From assembly GCF_006861795.1 (NCBI RefSeq), contig NZ_VDGH01000008.1, positions 213,504-277,503 on the forward strand: DNA of 64,000 nt, given 5' to 3'. This document shows positions 17,102 to 26,564 of this stretch, one piece after another. The notes beneath the pieces are model-generated. The model was not told where the DNA came from. It saw only the letters and a program-made list of their open reading frames with translations, and searched no databases. Made by a program: the position numbers and the translations under genes. Every line of letters begins with the position of its first letter. Within the stretch, counting starts at the first letter, position 1. The stretch is from Psychrobacillus lasiicapitis. Lineage in GTDB: Bacteria > Bacillota > Bacilli > Bacillales_A > Planococcaceae.

Positions 17102-17670
17102 TATAAAAGTGACAATAATAGACAAGCATTATTCCCACTACTCCCTCTAGTAATAATGCATACGTACTGTACTGCTTGATGTCTAGTTTTATATACAATC
17201 GGTACGTCTTCAAAAATCATTTTCTTTTGTTTTAATTGGGTAATAATCCATGTCCTAGAGAAAGCAGAGATGATAGGATTAGCATCGCTCTCATTGCGCA
17301 AAATGTATGTCTCCTAATCTCTTATACAGAAGTGAATGGAATTTATCATATGTCATTTCTAATATAACAAGATATTTTATCCTTATGCCTCTCCCTTTTA
17401 TTACGATATCTTCCAATTATTCCATCTTTCAATTTCAACTTTATTCTATTATAAACGACATAATAATGGGAAGTCTATGTACTCATGCCTTAAGACCTAA
17501 GAATAAATATAGTTAATCATTTAATGAGGTAACATCTAGTATAATAGCGCTGTTAAACAAATTTAATTTATATTGGATTGCTAATAAATAGTGGAAATGA
17601 CCTAGGAAAAGTGAAGGCATACAATATTGGTATTAGTAGCGTTCTATAGAAAGGATAGGAGACTTTCGTG
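17102..17670. other. Intergenic stretch without a supported gene
   Basis: AT-rich. A 66-codon minus frame (17101-17301, TTG start) and a 69-codon plus frame have biased, low-complexity composition and no family resemblance, so I do not call them. The promoter of the GGDEF-EAL gene must lie at its left side, but no convincing -35/-10 pair is seen. Confidence 0.4.
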
Positions 17671-17701
17671 AATTATCAGAATAGTTCCTTACACAGGGAA
17701 G
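17671..17701. repeat. Half-copy of the ACACAGGGA dispersed repeat
   Basis: TCAGAATAGTTCCTTACACA followed by GGGAA corresponds to the right half of the 43-bp palindrome at 22319-22361, with a few substitutions. Confidence 0.55.
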
Positions 17702-17710
17702 TATACAGCG

Positions 17711-17743
17711 CAAAAAATCCAGGACATCAAAATGTCCTGGATT
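17711..17743 (-). terminator. Terminator of the gntP-hibadh-mmsA operon
   Basis: The 11-bp arms AATCCAGGACA and TGTCCTGGATT over a 6-base loop are followed by a T run on the minus strand. It starts 8 bases past the mmsA stop. Confidence 0.9.
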
Positions 17744-17750
17744 CTATAAA

Positions 17751-19262
17751 TTAATTACTTGGGAATGAGAAAGATGCTTGCTCCAACTGATCTTCTGGCC
17801 AGCGTTCCGAAATAGTTTTGTTTTTCGTGAAAAATCGAACTGTATCCGGTCCAAACATATGACCTTCCCCGAACTTGGAACTTTTCCAGCCGCCGAAATT
17901 ATAATAGCCAACAGGGATTGGAATTGGCACGTTGACACCGACCATGCCCACTTCGATTTCGCTAGTGAATTTACGGGATGCAGCTCCACTGTTTGTGTAG
18001 ATCGTAACTCCATTACCTAATTCATGCTTGTTGACCAAATCGATGGCATCTTCAAGTGACGGTACACGTACGACGATGCGTGCTGGTCCAAAAACCTCTT
18101 CTTTGTAGATTTTCATGTCTGGTGTAACGTTATCTAGCAAAGTTGGTCCAAGATAATAGCCTTCCGAACTTTCACAGATTTCTGGGTTGCGTCCATCAAT
18201 AACTAATGATGCACCTTCTTCAATACTATTGTTTATTTCGGACAATACATTTTGTTTCGCTTCTTTTGAGATGACTGGACCAAAATCGACTTGTTCGTCT
18301 GTGTATGGACCGACTTTTAATGCTCTGACTTTTTCATTTAGAATGGAAACAAATTTCTCTGCTGTTTCCTCTCCTACTGGCATTGCTGTTGAGATGGCCA
18401 TGCAGCGTTGGGAAGCGGCTCCATATGCTGCCCCTAAGAATGCAGTGGCAGCCTGCTCAAGATCTGCATCTGGCATGATGATCATATGGTTCTTCCCACC
18501 TCCGAATGCTGCAACGCGTTTTCCATGCTGAGTGCCTGTTTGATATACATATTCAGCAATTCGAGTAGATCCTACGAATGAAATCGCACTGACATCTTCA
18601 TTCTTCAGCAACTCATCCACAACTTCCTTGTCTCCATTGACTACGCTCCATACGCCTTCAGGTAGCCCAGCTTCTGCCCATAGTTCACTGATGAAAAGCG
18701 CTGAATGTGGCACTTTTTCAGATGGCTTCAAGATAACCGAGTTTCCTACTGCAACTGCCATGGAGGTCATTGCAACAGGCACCATTACAGGAAAGTTAAA
18801 AGGAGCTATTGCTGCTACTACGCCCAAAGGTGACTTGGTTGAGAAAGCATTAATATTCCCACCTACGTTGACAGAATACTCGCCTTTCAATAAATGAGGT
18901 GCGCTTAACGCCAAATCCACTGATTCCAATCCACGAGTGATTTCTCCTAGCGCATCCGCTTTCGTTTTACCACTTTCTAAGCAAACAATATCAACTAATT
19001 CATCTTGTCGAGAATACAGCAAGTTACGGAAATTTAATACCACTTCCATCTTTTTAGCGAGTGATTTCGCCTGCCATTCTACCTGACCTTTTTTTGCAAG
19101 CTCGATTGCTTGTTTGGTTTCTTCTGCTGTTGCAAGAGGCACACCTGCAATTACTTCTCCAGTTGATGGATTGAACACTTCGCCAAAACGGCCGCTTGTT
19201 CCTTCGACTTTTTTACCTCCGATAAAGTGGGATAGTTTTTGAACTTCTTGTATGGTTGTCAT
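17751..19262 (-). CDS. mmsA: CoA-acylating methylmalonate/malonate-semialdehyde dehydrogenase
   Basis: The 503-residue aldehyde dehydrogenase has FGGGKNHMIIMPDADLEQA in place of the usual ELGGK region and the catalytic Cys287 in AASQRCMAIS. Both are hallmarks of the CoA-dependent MmsA/IolA group. The reaction converts methylmalonate semialdehyde, CoA and NAD to propionyl-CoA and CO2 (malonate semialdehyde gives acetyl-CoA). Its start overlaps the stop of the upstream 3-hydroxyisobutyrate-dehydrogenase-type gene by 4 bases. No inositol genes are present, so valine or 3-hydroxy acid catabolism fits better than IolA. A decayed copy of its 3' end lies at 14626. Confidence 0.93.
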   Translation of the reverse strand: MTTIQEVQKLSHFIGGKKVEGTSGRFGEVFNPSTGEVIAGVPLATAEETKQAIELAKKGQVEWQAKSLAKKMEVVLNFRNLLYSRQDELVDIVCLESGKTKADALGEITRGLESVDLALSAPHLLKGEYSVNVGGNINAFSTKSPLGVVAAIAPFNFPVMVPVAMTSMAVAVGNSVILKPSEKVPHSALFISELWAEAGLPEGVWSVVNGDKEVVDELLKNEDVSAISFVGSTRIAEYVYQTGTQHGKRVAAFGGGKNHMIIMPDADLEQAATAFLGAAYGAASQRCMAISTAMPVGEETAEKFVSILNEKVRALKVGPYTDEQVDFGPVISKEAKQNVLSEINNSIEEGASLVIDGRNPEICESSEGYYLGPTLLDNVTPDMKIYKEEVFGPARIVVRVPSLEDAIDLVNKHELGNGVTIYTNSGAASRKFTSEIEVGMVGVNVPIPIPVGYYNFGGWKSSKFGEGHMFGPDTVRFFTKNKTISERWPEDQLEQASFSFPSN

Positions 19263-20152
19263 AGTACTTCCTCCTTCTTATTTGTTTTGGCTTCTGATAA
19301 ATAAGCTGCTGAGATATCTAGATGTCCGAACCCATCCTGAGACATTTGTTCATATTCCTCTATCAATTGATTGGTCACTGGCAGATTCACTTCTCCTTGG
19401 ACAGCCATTTGCTGTGCAAGGCGCATATCTTTTAGTAAAAGATCGATGGAGAAACCTGGCTGGTAATCTTCATTTTTCATATACTCCGCATAATTACGTG
19501 TGTAGATTTTGCTTTGTCCATAGCTGACATTTAAGATTTCATAAACTTTATCGAGGGACAATCCAACACTTTCTGCCAGCACTAGCATTTCTGCGACACC
19601 CTTTGTATAAAAGCCGATCATCAAGTTGTTCAGCAATTTGATGCGAGTGCCGACACTCGGTGAATCGCCAAGCAAGAAAATATTCTTGCCCAATACATTT
19701 AATAGTGGAAGTGCTTTTTCATAGTTTTCTTTTGTTCCACCAACCATGATCGTCAAGGTAGCTTGAACTGCTCCGATAACACCGCCGCTTACTGGAGCTC
19801 CTAAATAATGCAGACCGTTTTTATTAGCAAGAGCCGCAATATCATCATTTAGCTTCGGATCTACTGTACTGAAGTCTATCAATAAAGTCCCCGGTGCCGC
19901 AGTCTCGATTAATCCACCTGGATTTGTATAAATCGCTTCCACCACTTGAGGTGTTGGAAGACTAGTCATAATCACTTTTGTCTGTGCCGCAAGTTCAGCG
20001 TTTGTCTTCGCAACTTTACCGCCAATTTCCGTAAATTTTTGCAGTATCTCTTCTTTAACATCCATTCCATAAACGGTGTAGCCAGCCTTGATCAAATTAG
20101 TTGTCATTGGCAATCCCATATTGCCTAGTCCAATAAAACCGATTGTTTCCAT
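19259..20152 (-). CDS. 3-hydroxyisobutyrate dehydrogenase family oxidoreductase
   Basis: The 297-residue protein has the Rossmann motif GFIGLGNMGLPM (5-16), the substrate segment APVSGGVIGA (119-128) and the catalytic Lys172 in RIKLLNN. It oxidises a 3-hydroxy acid to the semialdehyde with NAD(P). The product would be the substrate of MmsA, whose gene overlaps its stop, so 3-hydroxyisobutyrate (or 3-hydroxypropionate) is the most economical substrate. Tartronate-semialdehyde reductase belongs to the same family and cannot be excluded, particularly because the adjacent permease is of the gluconate type. Confidence 0.9.
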   Translation of the reverse strand: METIGFIGLGNMGLPMTTNLIKAGYTVYGMDVKEEILQKFTEIGGKVAKTNAELAAQTKVIMTSLPTPQVVEAIYTNPGGLIETAAPGTLLIDFSTVDPKLNDDIAALANKNGLHYLGAPVSGGVIGAVQATLTIMVGGTKENYEKALPLLNVLGKNIFLLGDSPSVGTRIKLLNNLMIGFYTKGVAEMLVLAESVGLSLDKVYEILNVSYGQSKIYTRNYAEYMKNEDYQPGFSIDLLLKDMRLAQQMAVQGEVNLPVTNQLIEEYEQMSQDGFGHLDISAAYLSEAKTNKKEEVL

Positions 20153-20169
20153 TATTTATTCCACTCCTT

Positions 20170-21480
20170 TTAAAAGATTGAATATAAGATAATTGCTAAT
20201 GCAAGTGCTACGAGCGATACACCAACGCTAATCACAAAGATTGGTTTGTAAGCGCGGTCATGGGTTTCATTGCTGACTGCCCGAATCGTCGTTACGATAT
20301 ACCCGTTATGTGGCAATGAGTCCAAACCACCAGAAGCAAGTGCTGAGATTCGGTGCATAGCGTTTGGATCCAAGCCTTGTACATTGTAAATTGGAGCCAA
20401 AATCGGAAGCGCTATTCCTAGTCCTCCTGAAGCAGATCCTGTGATTCCAGCAATCACCGTAACCGCTACTGCTAGCCCGATGTATTCCATACCTGGAAGT
20501 GAGACAAGGCCATCTACAATCATTTGAAAAGTCGGCGTTTGCTGGGCTACAGCTCCGAAACCGACCACCGCACAAATATTTACAGTAGCAATGACGGCAT
20601 TTTCAGCACCTTTTGTGAACATCGCCCGGTATTGATCGGTGTATTTATACATCGTACCTAGCCCAACTGCGCAGCCGACAAACAATCCTAACAAAGCAGC
20701 ACCGACCGAGGATATGAACTGCGCGCTTATATTCAGCGTTATGACCACAAGTGCAAGTGGTAAAATAGAAAAGAATACTGGCGGCAAATTACGCTCTACT
20801 GCCTCAAGTTTACTTAAGTTCTCCATGACCACTTGAGGTGCATCAAATTGTTCACCGTTTTTGATGGCACGGTCCACCATAAACTTCATTGCATAACTTC
20901 CTACTATAATAATGAAAATCGCTACGACTATTGCAATCCAGCCACCAGCAGTCGGCTTCGTTCCGAAAAACTCCATTGGTATTAAGTTTTGCACTTCTGG
21001 TGACCCTGGTGAAGTCATCGTAAATGAAATCGATCCGAAAACAATCGCTGCCGGGATAAATCTATGAGGAATATTCCCTTCCCGGAACAATGATAAAGCA
21101 ATCGGATAAGCAGCAAATGCCACAATTGCCACACTCACTCCACCGTATGCCATAACCGAACAAGCGACGACAACTGCCAAAACGGCGTGCTTTGCACCAA
21201 TTACCCGTTTCACCCAATTGGCAATCGAATTAGCCGCACCTGTTTCTTCCATGATTTTTCCAAATACTGCCCCAAGCAAATATACAAGGAACCAACTAGC
21301 AAAATAGCCGGTGAATCCCGTCATATAATTTTCTGTAAGCGCTTTCTCTAAAGACAAATGATTTGTCAAAGCGACTACAATGGAAGCAATCAATGCTGCG
21401 AAGATAATATTCATCCCCCGCATGGTGAAATACATAAGTAACCCTAACCCCAGAAAAAAACCGATAAACGCAATAACCAT
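20170..21480 (-). CDS. GntP-family permease
   Basis: The 436-residue protein has about 12-14 membrane helices. Family landmarks are AYGGVSVAIVAFAAYPIA near residue 125 and GITGSASGGLGIALP near 350. The frame is open 16 codons upstream, but GGGGGAAG lies just before the ATG at 21480 (MVIAFIGFF), which I take as the start. It is the first gene of the operon with the two dehydrogenases, 17 bases upstream, and is divergent from a tetR gene. It should import the hydroxy acid oxidised by the dehydrogenases, by proton symport. Gluconate itself is unlikely, since no kinase is present. Confidence 0.9.
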   Translation of the reverse strand: MVIAFIGFFLGLGLLMYFTMRGMNIIFAALIASIVVALTNHLSLEKALTENYMTGFTGYFASWFLVYLLGAVFGKIMEETGAANSIANWVKRVIGAKHAVLAVVVACSVMAYGGVSVAIVAFAAYPIALSLFREGNIPHRFIPAAIVFGSISFTMTSPGSPEVQNLIPMEFFGTKPTAGGWIAIVVAIFIIIVGSYAMKFMVDRAIKNGEQFDAPQVVMENLSKLEAVERNLPPVFFSILPLALVVITLNISAQFISSVGAALLGLFVGCAVGLGTMYKYTDQYRAMFTKGAENAVIATVNICAVVGFGAVAQQTPTFQMIVDGLVSLPGMEYIGLAVAVTVIAGITGSASGGLGIALPILAPIYNVQGLDPNAMHRISALASGGLDSLPHNGYIVTTIRAVSNETHDRAYKPIFVISVGVSLVALALAIILYSIF

Positions 21481-21532
21481 CTTCTTCCCCCTGCTCCCCT
21501 TTAAGCATTCAAAGATTTGAGATACCAAAGTC

Positions 21533-21548
21533 AGATACTTTAGTATCT
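21533..21548. promoter_or_regulatory. Candidate TetR operator
   Basis: A perfect 16-base palindrome, AGATACTTTAGTATCT, between the divergent gntP-type and tetR genes, 53 bases upstream of the permease start. A further GATACC half-site is at about 21521. The location and symmetry fit a TetR-family site controlling the permease operon. Confidence 0.5.
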
Positions 21549-21692
21549 TAAATGATAATAGAAAGAATTTTATTTGTAAACAGTAAATTTACTATTTTCT
21601 GATTTTTATATTTTTAGTTCTGAAATTCTAATAATAGTCCTTGTATTATTTAGAAAATATGTTAGTTTCAATTAATAAAGGAGTGTAGATAG

Positions 21693-22310
21693 ATGAAACC
21701 ATCTTCCCAAAGAGCGATCAAAGCGCAGCAAACACGCCAGCTATTATTAGATACAGCCCTTGAATTATTTGATAAAAAAGGGTTTGATAATGTGACCATT
21801 GATGAAATTGCCGAAAAATGCGATGTCTCAAAAGGCGCGTTTTACAGACATTTCAATTCAAAATATGATGTCTTCGCAGTTAAATTCAAAGATATCGATA
21901 ATTTTTACGAGAGCTTCTATGAAAAAATACATCCAGCTTGTACGGTAAAAGAAAAAATCATCCTGGCTTATCAAGAGCAGATGAAATATTTACGTGACGA
22001 ACTAGGAGTAGATTTTGTAAGAACAGTCTATACAAGTGCGCTGTCACGTACGATGGATGAGAAGCACTATTTAGTGGACCCCGAACGCCGCATTTACAAA
22101 TTGATAGAAAGCTTTCTCGATGAAGGGCTTGAAAAAGGGGAATTCACTTCTGCATGGGAAAAAGAGCAATTGCTCCATAACTTGACTCGATGCATGAGAG
22201 CCACCGTCTTCGACTGGATCATCTTCCAAAATAAATTGGATATTGTCGAAGAAATTAAAGTACTTGTTACGATGATCTTTGAGGGGATTGGGAAACGGGA
22301 AAATGAATAG
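21693..22310 (+). CDS. TetR/AcrR-family transcriptional regulator
   Basis: The 205-residue protein has an N-terminal TetR HTH (LFDKKGFDNVTIDEIAEKC then VSKGAFYRHFNSK, about 24-60) and a helical ligand domain. AAAGGAG precedes the ATG. It is divergent from the GntP/dehydrogenase operon and is its probable repressor. The inducer may be the hydroxy acid or an acyl-CoA made from it. Confidence 0.9.
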   Translation: MKPSSQRAIKAQQTRQLLLDTALELFDKKGFDNVTIDEIAEKCDVSKGAFYRHFNSKYDVFAVKFKDIDNFYESFYEKIHPACTVKEKIILAYQEQMKYLRDELGVDFVRTVYTSALSRTMDEKHYLVDPERRIYKLIESFLDEGLEKGEFTSAWEKEQLLHNLTRCMRATVFDWIIFQNKLDIVEEIKVLVTMIFEGIGKRENE

Positions 22311-22318
22311 TTTTACCT

Positions 22319-22361
22319 TCCCTGTGTAAGAAACAATTCAGAATTGTCTCTTACACAGGGA
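22319..22361. repeat. 43-bp palindrome, complete copy of a dispersed intergenic repeat
   Basis: Arms TCCCTGTGTAAG and CTTACACAGGGA continue inward with one mismatch to ACAATTC/GAATTGT. It begins 9 bases after the tetR stop and can serve as its terminator-like hairpin. Degenerate half-copies occur at 17671, 30751, 55877, 57329 and 61756. Confidence 0.7.
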
Positions 22362-22372
22362 CAACAAGATAC

Positions 22373-22408
22373 AAATAACACCCACCCTTCATTAGGTGAG
22401 TGTTATTT
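22373..22408 (-). terminator. Terminator of the MarR-Dpp-peptidase operon
   Basis: Arms AAATAACACCCACC and GGTGAGTGTTATTT. The single mismatch on the plus strand becomes a G-U pair in minus RNA, so it mainly serves the minus operon that ends at 22477. It belongs to the shared CCCACC stem family. Confidence 0.75.
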
Positions 22409-22476
22409 GGTATTTAACTATTTAATAAAGACAAAAGTCTATGGTCAGAATTTTTTCTTACATGTAATACTTTTTA

Positions 22477-23322
22477 TCAGGCATTTACGCTTCCGAGTAC
22501 TCCATTAGTAGATGCAATTGCAATAATTACACATCCCCACATATGCTTATAAGCGGTAACCATATCTTCACACGTAAACTTAATTCTTGTTGGACTGATC
22601 ATTTGAACCGTTGGTAGTGTAGTTGTCATTTTTGCTTGTTGGGGGCCTTTAAATTCAATTTCAAAAGTTATCGGACCTTCTATTTTTAACGGTTTAATAT
22701 TGTTAATCCTAGTAAGAGAAAAAGCAATCTTTTGCTCGATTTCTTTTTGTACCACCTCAGGATGTATTAATTCTGCTGCTAAGCGATCACGTGCAAATTT
22801 GACTATCACTGATTCTATGTCTGGCAATGTCTCTTTCACTTCGGCCACATATTGATCATCCCCACTGATGAAGAGGGCAGGTATATCTAAACTACCTGCA
22901 ACCAAGGCATTCATTTCGGTTTCTCCAACAATCTGATTGTTGATTTTCATTTCCTTAACGCATATTCCAGCAAGAGTATGGCTTATTACTGCATGTGAAG
23001 CACTTTCTCTTCCATGATGCCCAATAAAAATGATTCCATCAAATGTATTGTCGAGCCCCTCTAATTGGCACATGACACGATTATTACCTGACACTAATCG
23101 AGCTCTTGGATCCAACTCTTCTATTAGAATGTTAGACATATTTCCGTGACCATCAGCCACGACAACTTCCTTTGCCCCACCTTTATAGGCGCCTCTAACA
23201 GCAGCATTTACCTCCGCTGTCATTAACTTTCGAAACCGCTGATACTCAGCATTTGTTGTAAGCTGCTGAATAGTCGCAACGCCAGCGATTCCTTCGATAT
23301 CTGCAGAAATAAATAATTTCAA
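22477..23322 (-). CDS. dppA: M55-family D-aminopeptidase (DppA-type)
   Basis: The 281-residue protein keeps all M55 metal and catalytic residues: Asp8 and Glu10 in SADIEG, His59 in DGHGN, His102/103, nucleophile-position His115 in ISHTLAG, and Glu134 in GETEMNA. It hydrolyses D-amino-acid-containing peptides in the cytoplasm and usually forms a decameric ring. The start is TTG with GAGG 8 bases upstream. As the last gene of an operon with a peptide ABC transporter it fits scavenging of D-Ala peptides, as described for Bacillus subtilis Dpp. The gene symbol refers to the aminopeptidase, not to the E. coli binding protein. Confidence 0.92.
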   Translation of the reverse strand: MKLFISADIEGIAGVATIQQLTTNAEYQRFRKLMTAEVNAAVRGAYKGGAKEVVVADGHGNMSNILIEELDPRARLVSGNNRVMCQLEGLDNTFDGIIFIGHHGRESASHAVISHTLAGICVKEMKINNQIVGETEMNALVAGSLDIPALFISGDDQYVAEVKETLPDIESVIVKFARDRLAAELIHPEVVQKEIEQKIAFSLTRINNIKPLKIEGPITFEIEFKGPQQAKMTTTLPTVQMISPTRIKFTCEDMVTAYKHMWGCVIIAIASTNGVLGSVNA

Positions 23323-23394
23323 TCAATTAACCTCATTTCACTTAACTTTTTTGGATGATCGAAAAACAGTTAGCCATGTCAGGTTATTACTTGA

Positions 23395-24573
23395 TTAACA
23401 AATGAGAGAATTTAAATCTCTTGGGTAATAAGTTAGCATTTCTATACCACTATCCGTAACTAGGACTGTATCCGAATGTCTGAAACCACCTATCCCCTTC
23501 ACATAAATTCCAGGTTCTACTGTAACTACCATGCCTGGTTTGATTTCTGTATGATCACCTAAATCAAAGAATGGTGCTTCGTGACCAAGCAACCCAATAT
23601 TATGACCTGTGTGGTGACTTGTTAATTCTGTGATGCCTGCCTCTTTAAAATACTTTTGGACTGTAGCTTCTACTGCAGAATATGGAATGCCTGGTTTAAT
23701 CGCTGAAAGTGCAACATCCTGCGCTTCATACATGTGTTGGAAATACTTTTCTTGTTCATTAGATACCTCTTCAACAAACATGGTACGTTCCAACTCACTC
23801 TTATAGCCAAAGACATCTGCAGCGGCTCCAGTAACCAACGTATCTCCTTTTCGAAGGACAAGGTTTTGAGTGACGGCATGTGGGAAAGCTGACTCAGGTC
23901 CAATTTGTCCTCTAAAAATTGCATAAGCTGTTTGGCCATGTGGCTTGTATTCAGAACCCAACGTTTCAATCATTGCCATCGTCGCTTCCATAGATGCTTT
24001 ACTAGTAATCTCAATTTCACTTAACCCAGCTTTCGTATATTTTTGCAGTAAGCGATGAGCTAAATTTCCCCAACGGCATGATTCTTTGATTAACTCGATC
24101 TCCTTGTCAGATTTGACATAGCGCATTTCCTCTATAACCCATTTTAAAGATACAAACTCTTTAACTGAAATCAGTTGGTCAATCGATTGTCCTCGATATC
24201 CCATGGAAGAACCATAACCGAGAGAGTCATAACCAACTGTTTTGTTTTCAAAGCCGTATTGAAGTAATAATTCTTTTAGATACTCCATCGGGTGCTTGAT
24301 TCCTGGATACTCCGGATAAGAGTGAACGTGATCAACTATACCGTATTCCTCTGCATGCTCATGCTCTAATGCCGGTAAGAATAAGTGAACCTTTTGACTT
24401 GGGTCAATGAACAATCCAATTGGTCGTTCTGTCGGATGAAAGTGAAACCCTGTTAAATAAAAGATATCAGTTACTGAAAAAATAACTGCAGCATCACAAT
24501 TTTTCTCCGTTAATTTATGAAAGAATTTTTGCTGACGTTCTTGAAACTCACCTTTAGGAATAGCTAGTAACAT
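23395..24573 (-). CDS. M24-family (Xaa-Pro peptidase/creatinase-like) hydrolase with altered metal ligands
   Basis: The 392-residue protein has a creatinase N-terminal domain (about 1-140) and a pita-bread domain. It keeps TGHNIGLLGHE (His) and TVEPGIY (Glu). The usual first Asp lies in GDTLVTGAAADVFGY, where a Thr/Gly replaces it. The second Asp of the SD.TRT motif is Glu (SELERTM), and the final Glu of R.ED is Ser (FRHSDT). Three of five metal ligands are therefore changed, closer to metal-free creatinase-like enzymes than to prolidase. I start at the ATG 9 bases after GGAGG. It overlaps the upstream dppF stop region by 20 bases. Confidence 0.85.
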   Translation of the reverse strand: MLLAIPKGEFQERQQKFFHKLTEKNCDAAVIFSVTDIFYLTGFHFHPTERPIGLFIDPSQKVHLFLPALEHEHAEEYGIVDHVHSYPEYPGIKHPMEYLKELLLQYGFENKTVGYDSLGYGSSMGYRGQSIDQLISVKEFVSLKWVIEEMRYVKSDKEIELIKESCRWGNLAHRLLQKYTKAGLSEIEITSKASMEATMAMIETLGSEYKPHGQTAYAIFRGQIGPESAFPHAVTQNLVLRKGDTLVTGAAADVFGYKSELERTMFVEEVSNEQEKYFQHMYEAQDVALSAIKPGIPYSAVEATVQKYFKEAGITELTSHHTGHNIGLLGHEAPFFDLGDHTEIKPGMVVTVEPGIYVKGIGGFRHSDTVLVTDSGIEMLTYYPRDLNSLIC

Positions 24574-25561
24574 ACTCAATTTCCTCCTCGTTTTTTATAT
24601 ATAAATGGCAATTTGCCGTGTGACCTTTTTCAAATGTTGTTGGTTCTGGCATTTTAGTTTTACAAATTTCTAGAGCAAATGGGCATCTTGGATGGAATGC
24701 ACAGCCAGATGGCGGATTCGCCGGGCTAGGAACATCCCCTTTTAGTATAATTCGTTTTTTTTCTTCTTTAGGATGTGCCACTGGAACAGCGGATAACAGT
24801 GCTTGTGTATATGGGTGTTTCGGATTTCGGAACAAATCTTCTGTATCAGCAACTTCAACGATTTTTCCTAAGTACATGACAGCTACACGGTCAGTCATAT
24901 GTTGAATCACGCTTAAGTCATGAGAGATAAATAAATAGGTCAATCCAAATTCCTTTTGTAGCTCAAGCATCAAGTTGATAACTTGAGACTGTACAGAAAC
25001 ATCCAGCGCTGAAACAGGTTCATCTGCAATGATAAAATCGGGCTGAAGGATGACCGCACGTGCAATCCCAATCCGCTGTCTTTGCCCTCCTGAGAATTCA
25101 TGTGGGTATCTATCTAGATGATATTCGGAAAGTCCGACGATTTTTAACATTGCTATGATTTTGCGCAGTCTTTCTTTTTTATCAAATTTGTTATGGACCT
25201 TTAATGGTTCCATCAATATTTGCAAAATCGTTTTTTTCGGATTCAGGGAAGCATATGGATCTTGGAATACCATCTGCATCTGTTTTCGAAGCGACCGCAT
25301 TTGCTCATATGGTAGTGACGCCAAATTTGTACCTTTAAAAACTACTTCCCCAGCTGTAGGTTCGACCAACCTTAAAATTGTTCTGCCTGTAGTTGATTTA
25401 CCACAGCCAGATTCTCCTACCAATGCAAAAGTTTCTCCCCGCATAACGGTAAAGTTCACATCATCTACAGCCCTTACAACGATTTTTTCCTTAAACATTC
25501 CTTGAGATATCTCATAATACTTTTTCAAGTTTTTAACTGTTAACAATACTTCGTTCTTCAT
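24554..25561 (-). CDS. dppF: Peptide ABC transporter ATP-binding protein (DppF/OppF-type)
   Basis: The 335-residue protein has Walker [10 protein letters not shown], signature FSGGQRQRIGIARA and Walker B FIIADEPVSAL, then the C-terminal cysteine cluster GCAFHPRCPFALEIC typical of oligopeptide ATPases, which hold a 4Fe-4S centre in some members. The frame is open 43 codons upstream, but AGGAGG lies 9 bases before the ATG at 25561, and the upstream codons overlap dppD. The 3' end overlaps the M24 hydrolase start. Confidence 0.92.
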   Translation of the reverse strand: MKNEVLLTVKNLKKYYEISQGMFKEKIVVRAVDDVNFTVMRGETFALVGESGCGKSTTGRTILRLVEPTAGEVVFKGTNLASLPYEQMRSLRKQMQMVFQDPYASLNPKKTILQILMEPLKVHNKFDKKERLRKIIAMLKIVGLSEYHLDRYPHEFSGGQRQRIGIARAVILQPDFIIADEPVSALDVSVQSQVINLMLELQKEFGLTYLFISHDLSVIQHMTDRVAVMYLGKIVEVADTEDLFRNPKHPYTQALLSAVPVAHPKEEKKRIILKGDVPSPANPPSGCAFHPRCPFALEICKTKMPEPTTFEKGHTANCHLYIKNEEEIEYVTSYS

Positions 25562-26549
25562 TCTGCATGACCTCCTTAACTGCCGGGTCCTGTAGCCAAC
25601 ACTTGCTAATATGTTTTCCCCGATTGAACGCAGGTGGTGTTTCCGCAAAACATTTCTCAAAGGCAAATGGGCATCTATTTGCAAATACACAGCCTTCCCC
25701 TATCTCAGAGGGCTTTGGTACTTGACCATCGATTGAAAATAATTTGCTCTTTCGTTCATTATTAGAGGGTAGAGATTTCATAAGTCCTTGCGTATAAGGA
25801 TGTAAAGGTCTATCAAATAATTCATTTACCTCTGCCTCTTCCACTACCTCTCCAGCGTACATGACTACTACGCGATCACACATTTCAGCAACCACACTTA
25901 AATCATGGGTGATTAGCATTAAACTCATCTCATTTTTTACTTTAATCTCTTTTAATAGTTCTAGAATCTGAGCTTGAATTGTTACATCCAAGGCTGTGGT
26001 CGGTTCATCAGCAATCATAAGCTTTGGATGGCATAAGAGTGCAAGAGATATCATAACCCTTTGTCTCATGCCACCGGATAGCTGATGAGGGTATTCGTCA
26101 ATTATTTGTTCTGCTCTTGGTAAACCAACCTGTTTTAGCACAGCAATAATATTGTTACGGATTTCTGACTTTGACATTTTTTTATGTTGTCTTAATGGTT
26201 CACTCAATTGTTCACCAATTGTAAATACAGGATTCAGAGATGTCATTGGCTCCTGAAAAATCATCGAAATTTCGTTGCCACGAAGTTTACGATATTCTTT
26301 CTCCTTCAATCTAGAGATATCTCTATTATTGAATAGGATTTCGCCAGAGACGATTTCACTTGTCTTTATTGGAAGAAGTCCCATAACCGAAAGAGAAGTC
26401 ACACTTTTTCCACACCCCGACTCACCAACAATTCCCAATGTTTCTCCTTTTTTCACATGAAAGTTGACTCCTCGTATAGGTTGAGATGTCTCCTTACCAT
26501 TTCTGAAACGAATTCGTAGGTCGTTCACTTGTAGAACCTTATCTGACAT
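25533..26549 (-). CDS. dppD: Peptide ABC transporter ATP-binding protein (DppD/OppD-type)
   Basis: The 338-residue ATPase has [20 protein letters not shown] and [12 protein letters not shown], with the C-terminal cysteine cluster [15 protein letters not shown]. It pairs with DppF to power the permease. AAGGAGGG lies 6 bases before the chosen ATG; another ATG two codons upstream is too close to it. Its last 29 bases overlap the dppF start, indicating coupled translation. Confidence 0.93.
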   Translation of the reverse strand: MSDKVLQVNDLRIRFRNGKETSQPIRGVNFHVKKGETLGIVGESGCGKSVTSLSVMGLLPIKTSEIVSGEILFNNRDISRLKEKEYRKLRGNEISMIFQEPMTSLNPVFTIGEQLSEPLRQHKKMSKSEIRNNIIAVLKQVGLPRAEQIIDEYPHQLSGGMRQRVMISLALLCHPKLMIADEPTTALDVTIQAQILELLKEIKVKNEMSLMLITHDLSVVAEMCDRVVVMYAGEVVEEAEVNELFDRPLHPYTQGLMKSLPSNNERKSKLFSIDGQVPKPSEIGEGCVFANRCPFAFEKCFAETPPAFNRGKHISKCWLQDPAVKEVMQNEERSIVNS

Positions 26550-26564
26550 AATCATCCCTCCTTG

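Noticed and set aside
17101..17301. 66-codon minus-strand ORF with TTG start
   Set aside because: Odd composition, no family resemblance, and it overlaps the upstream region of the GGDEF-EAL gene.
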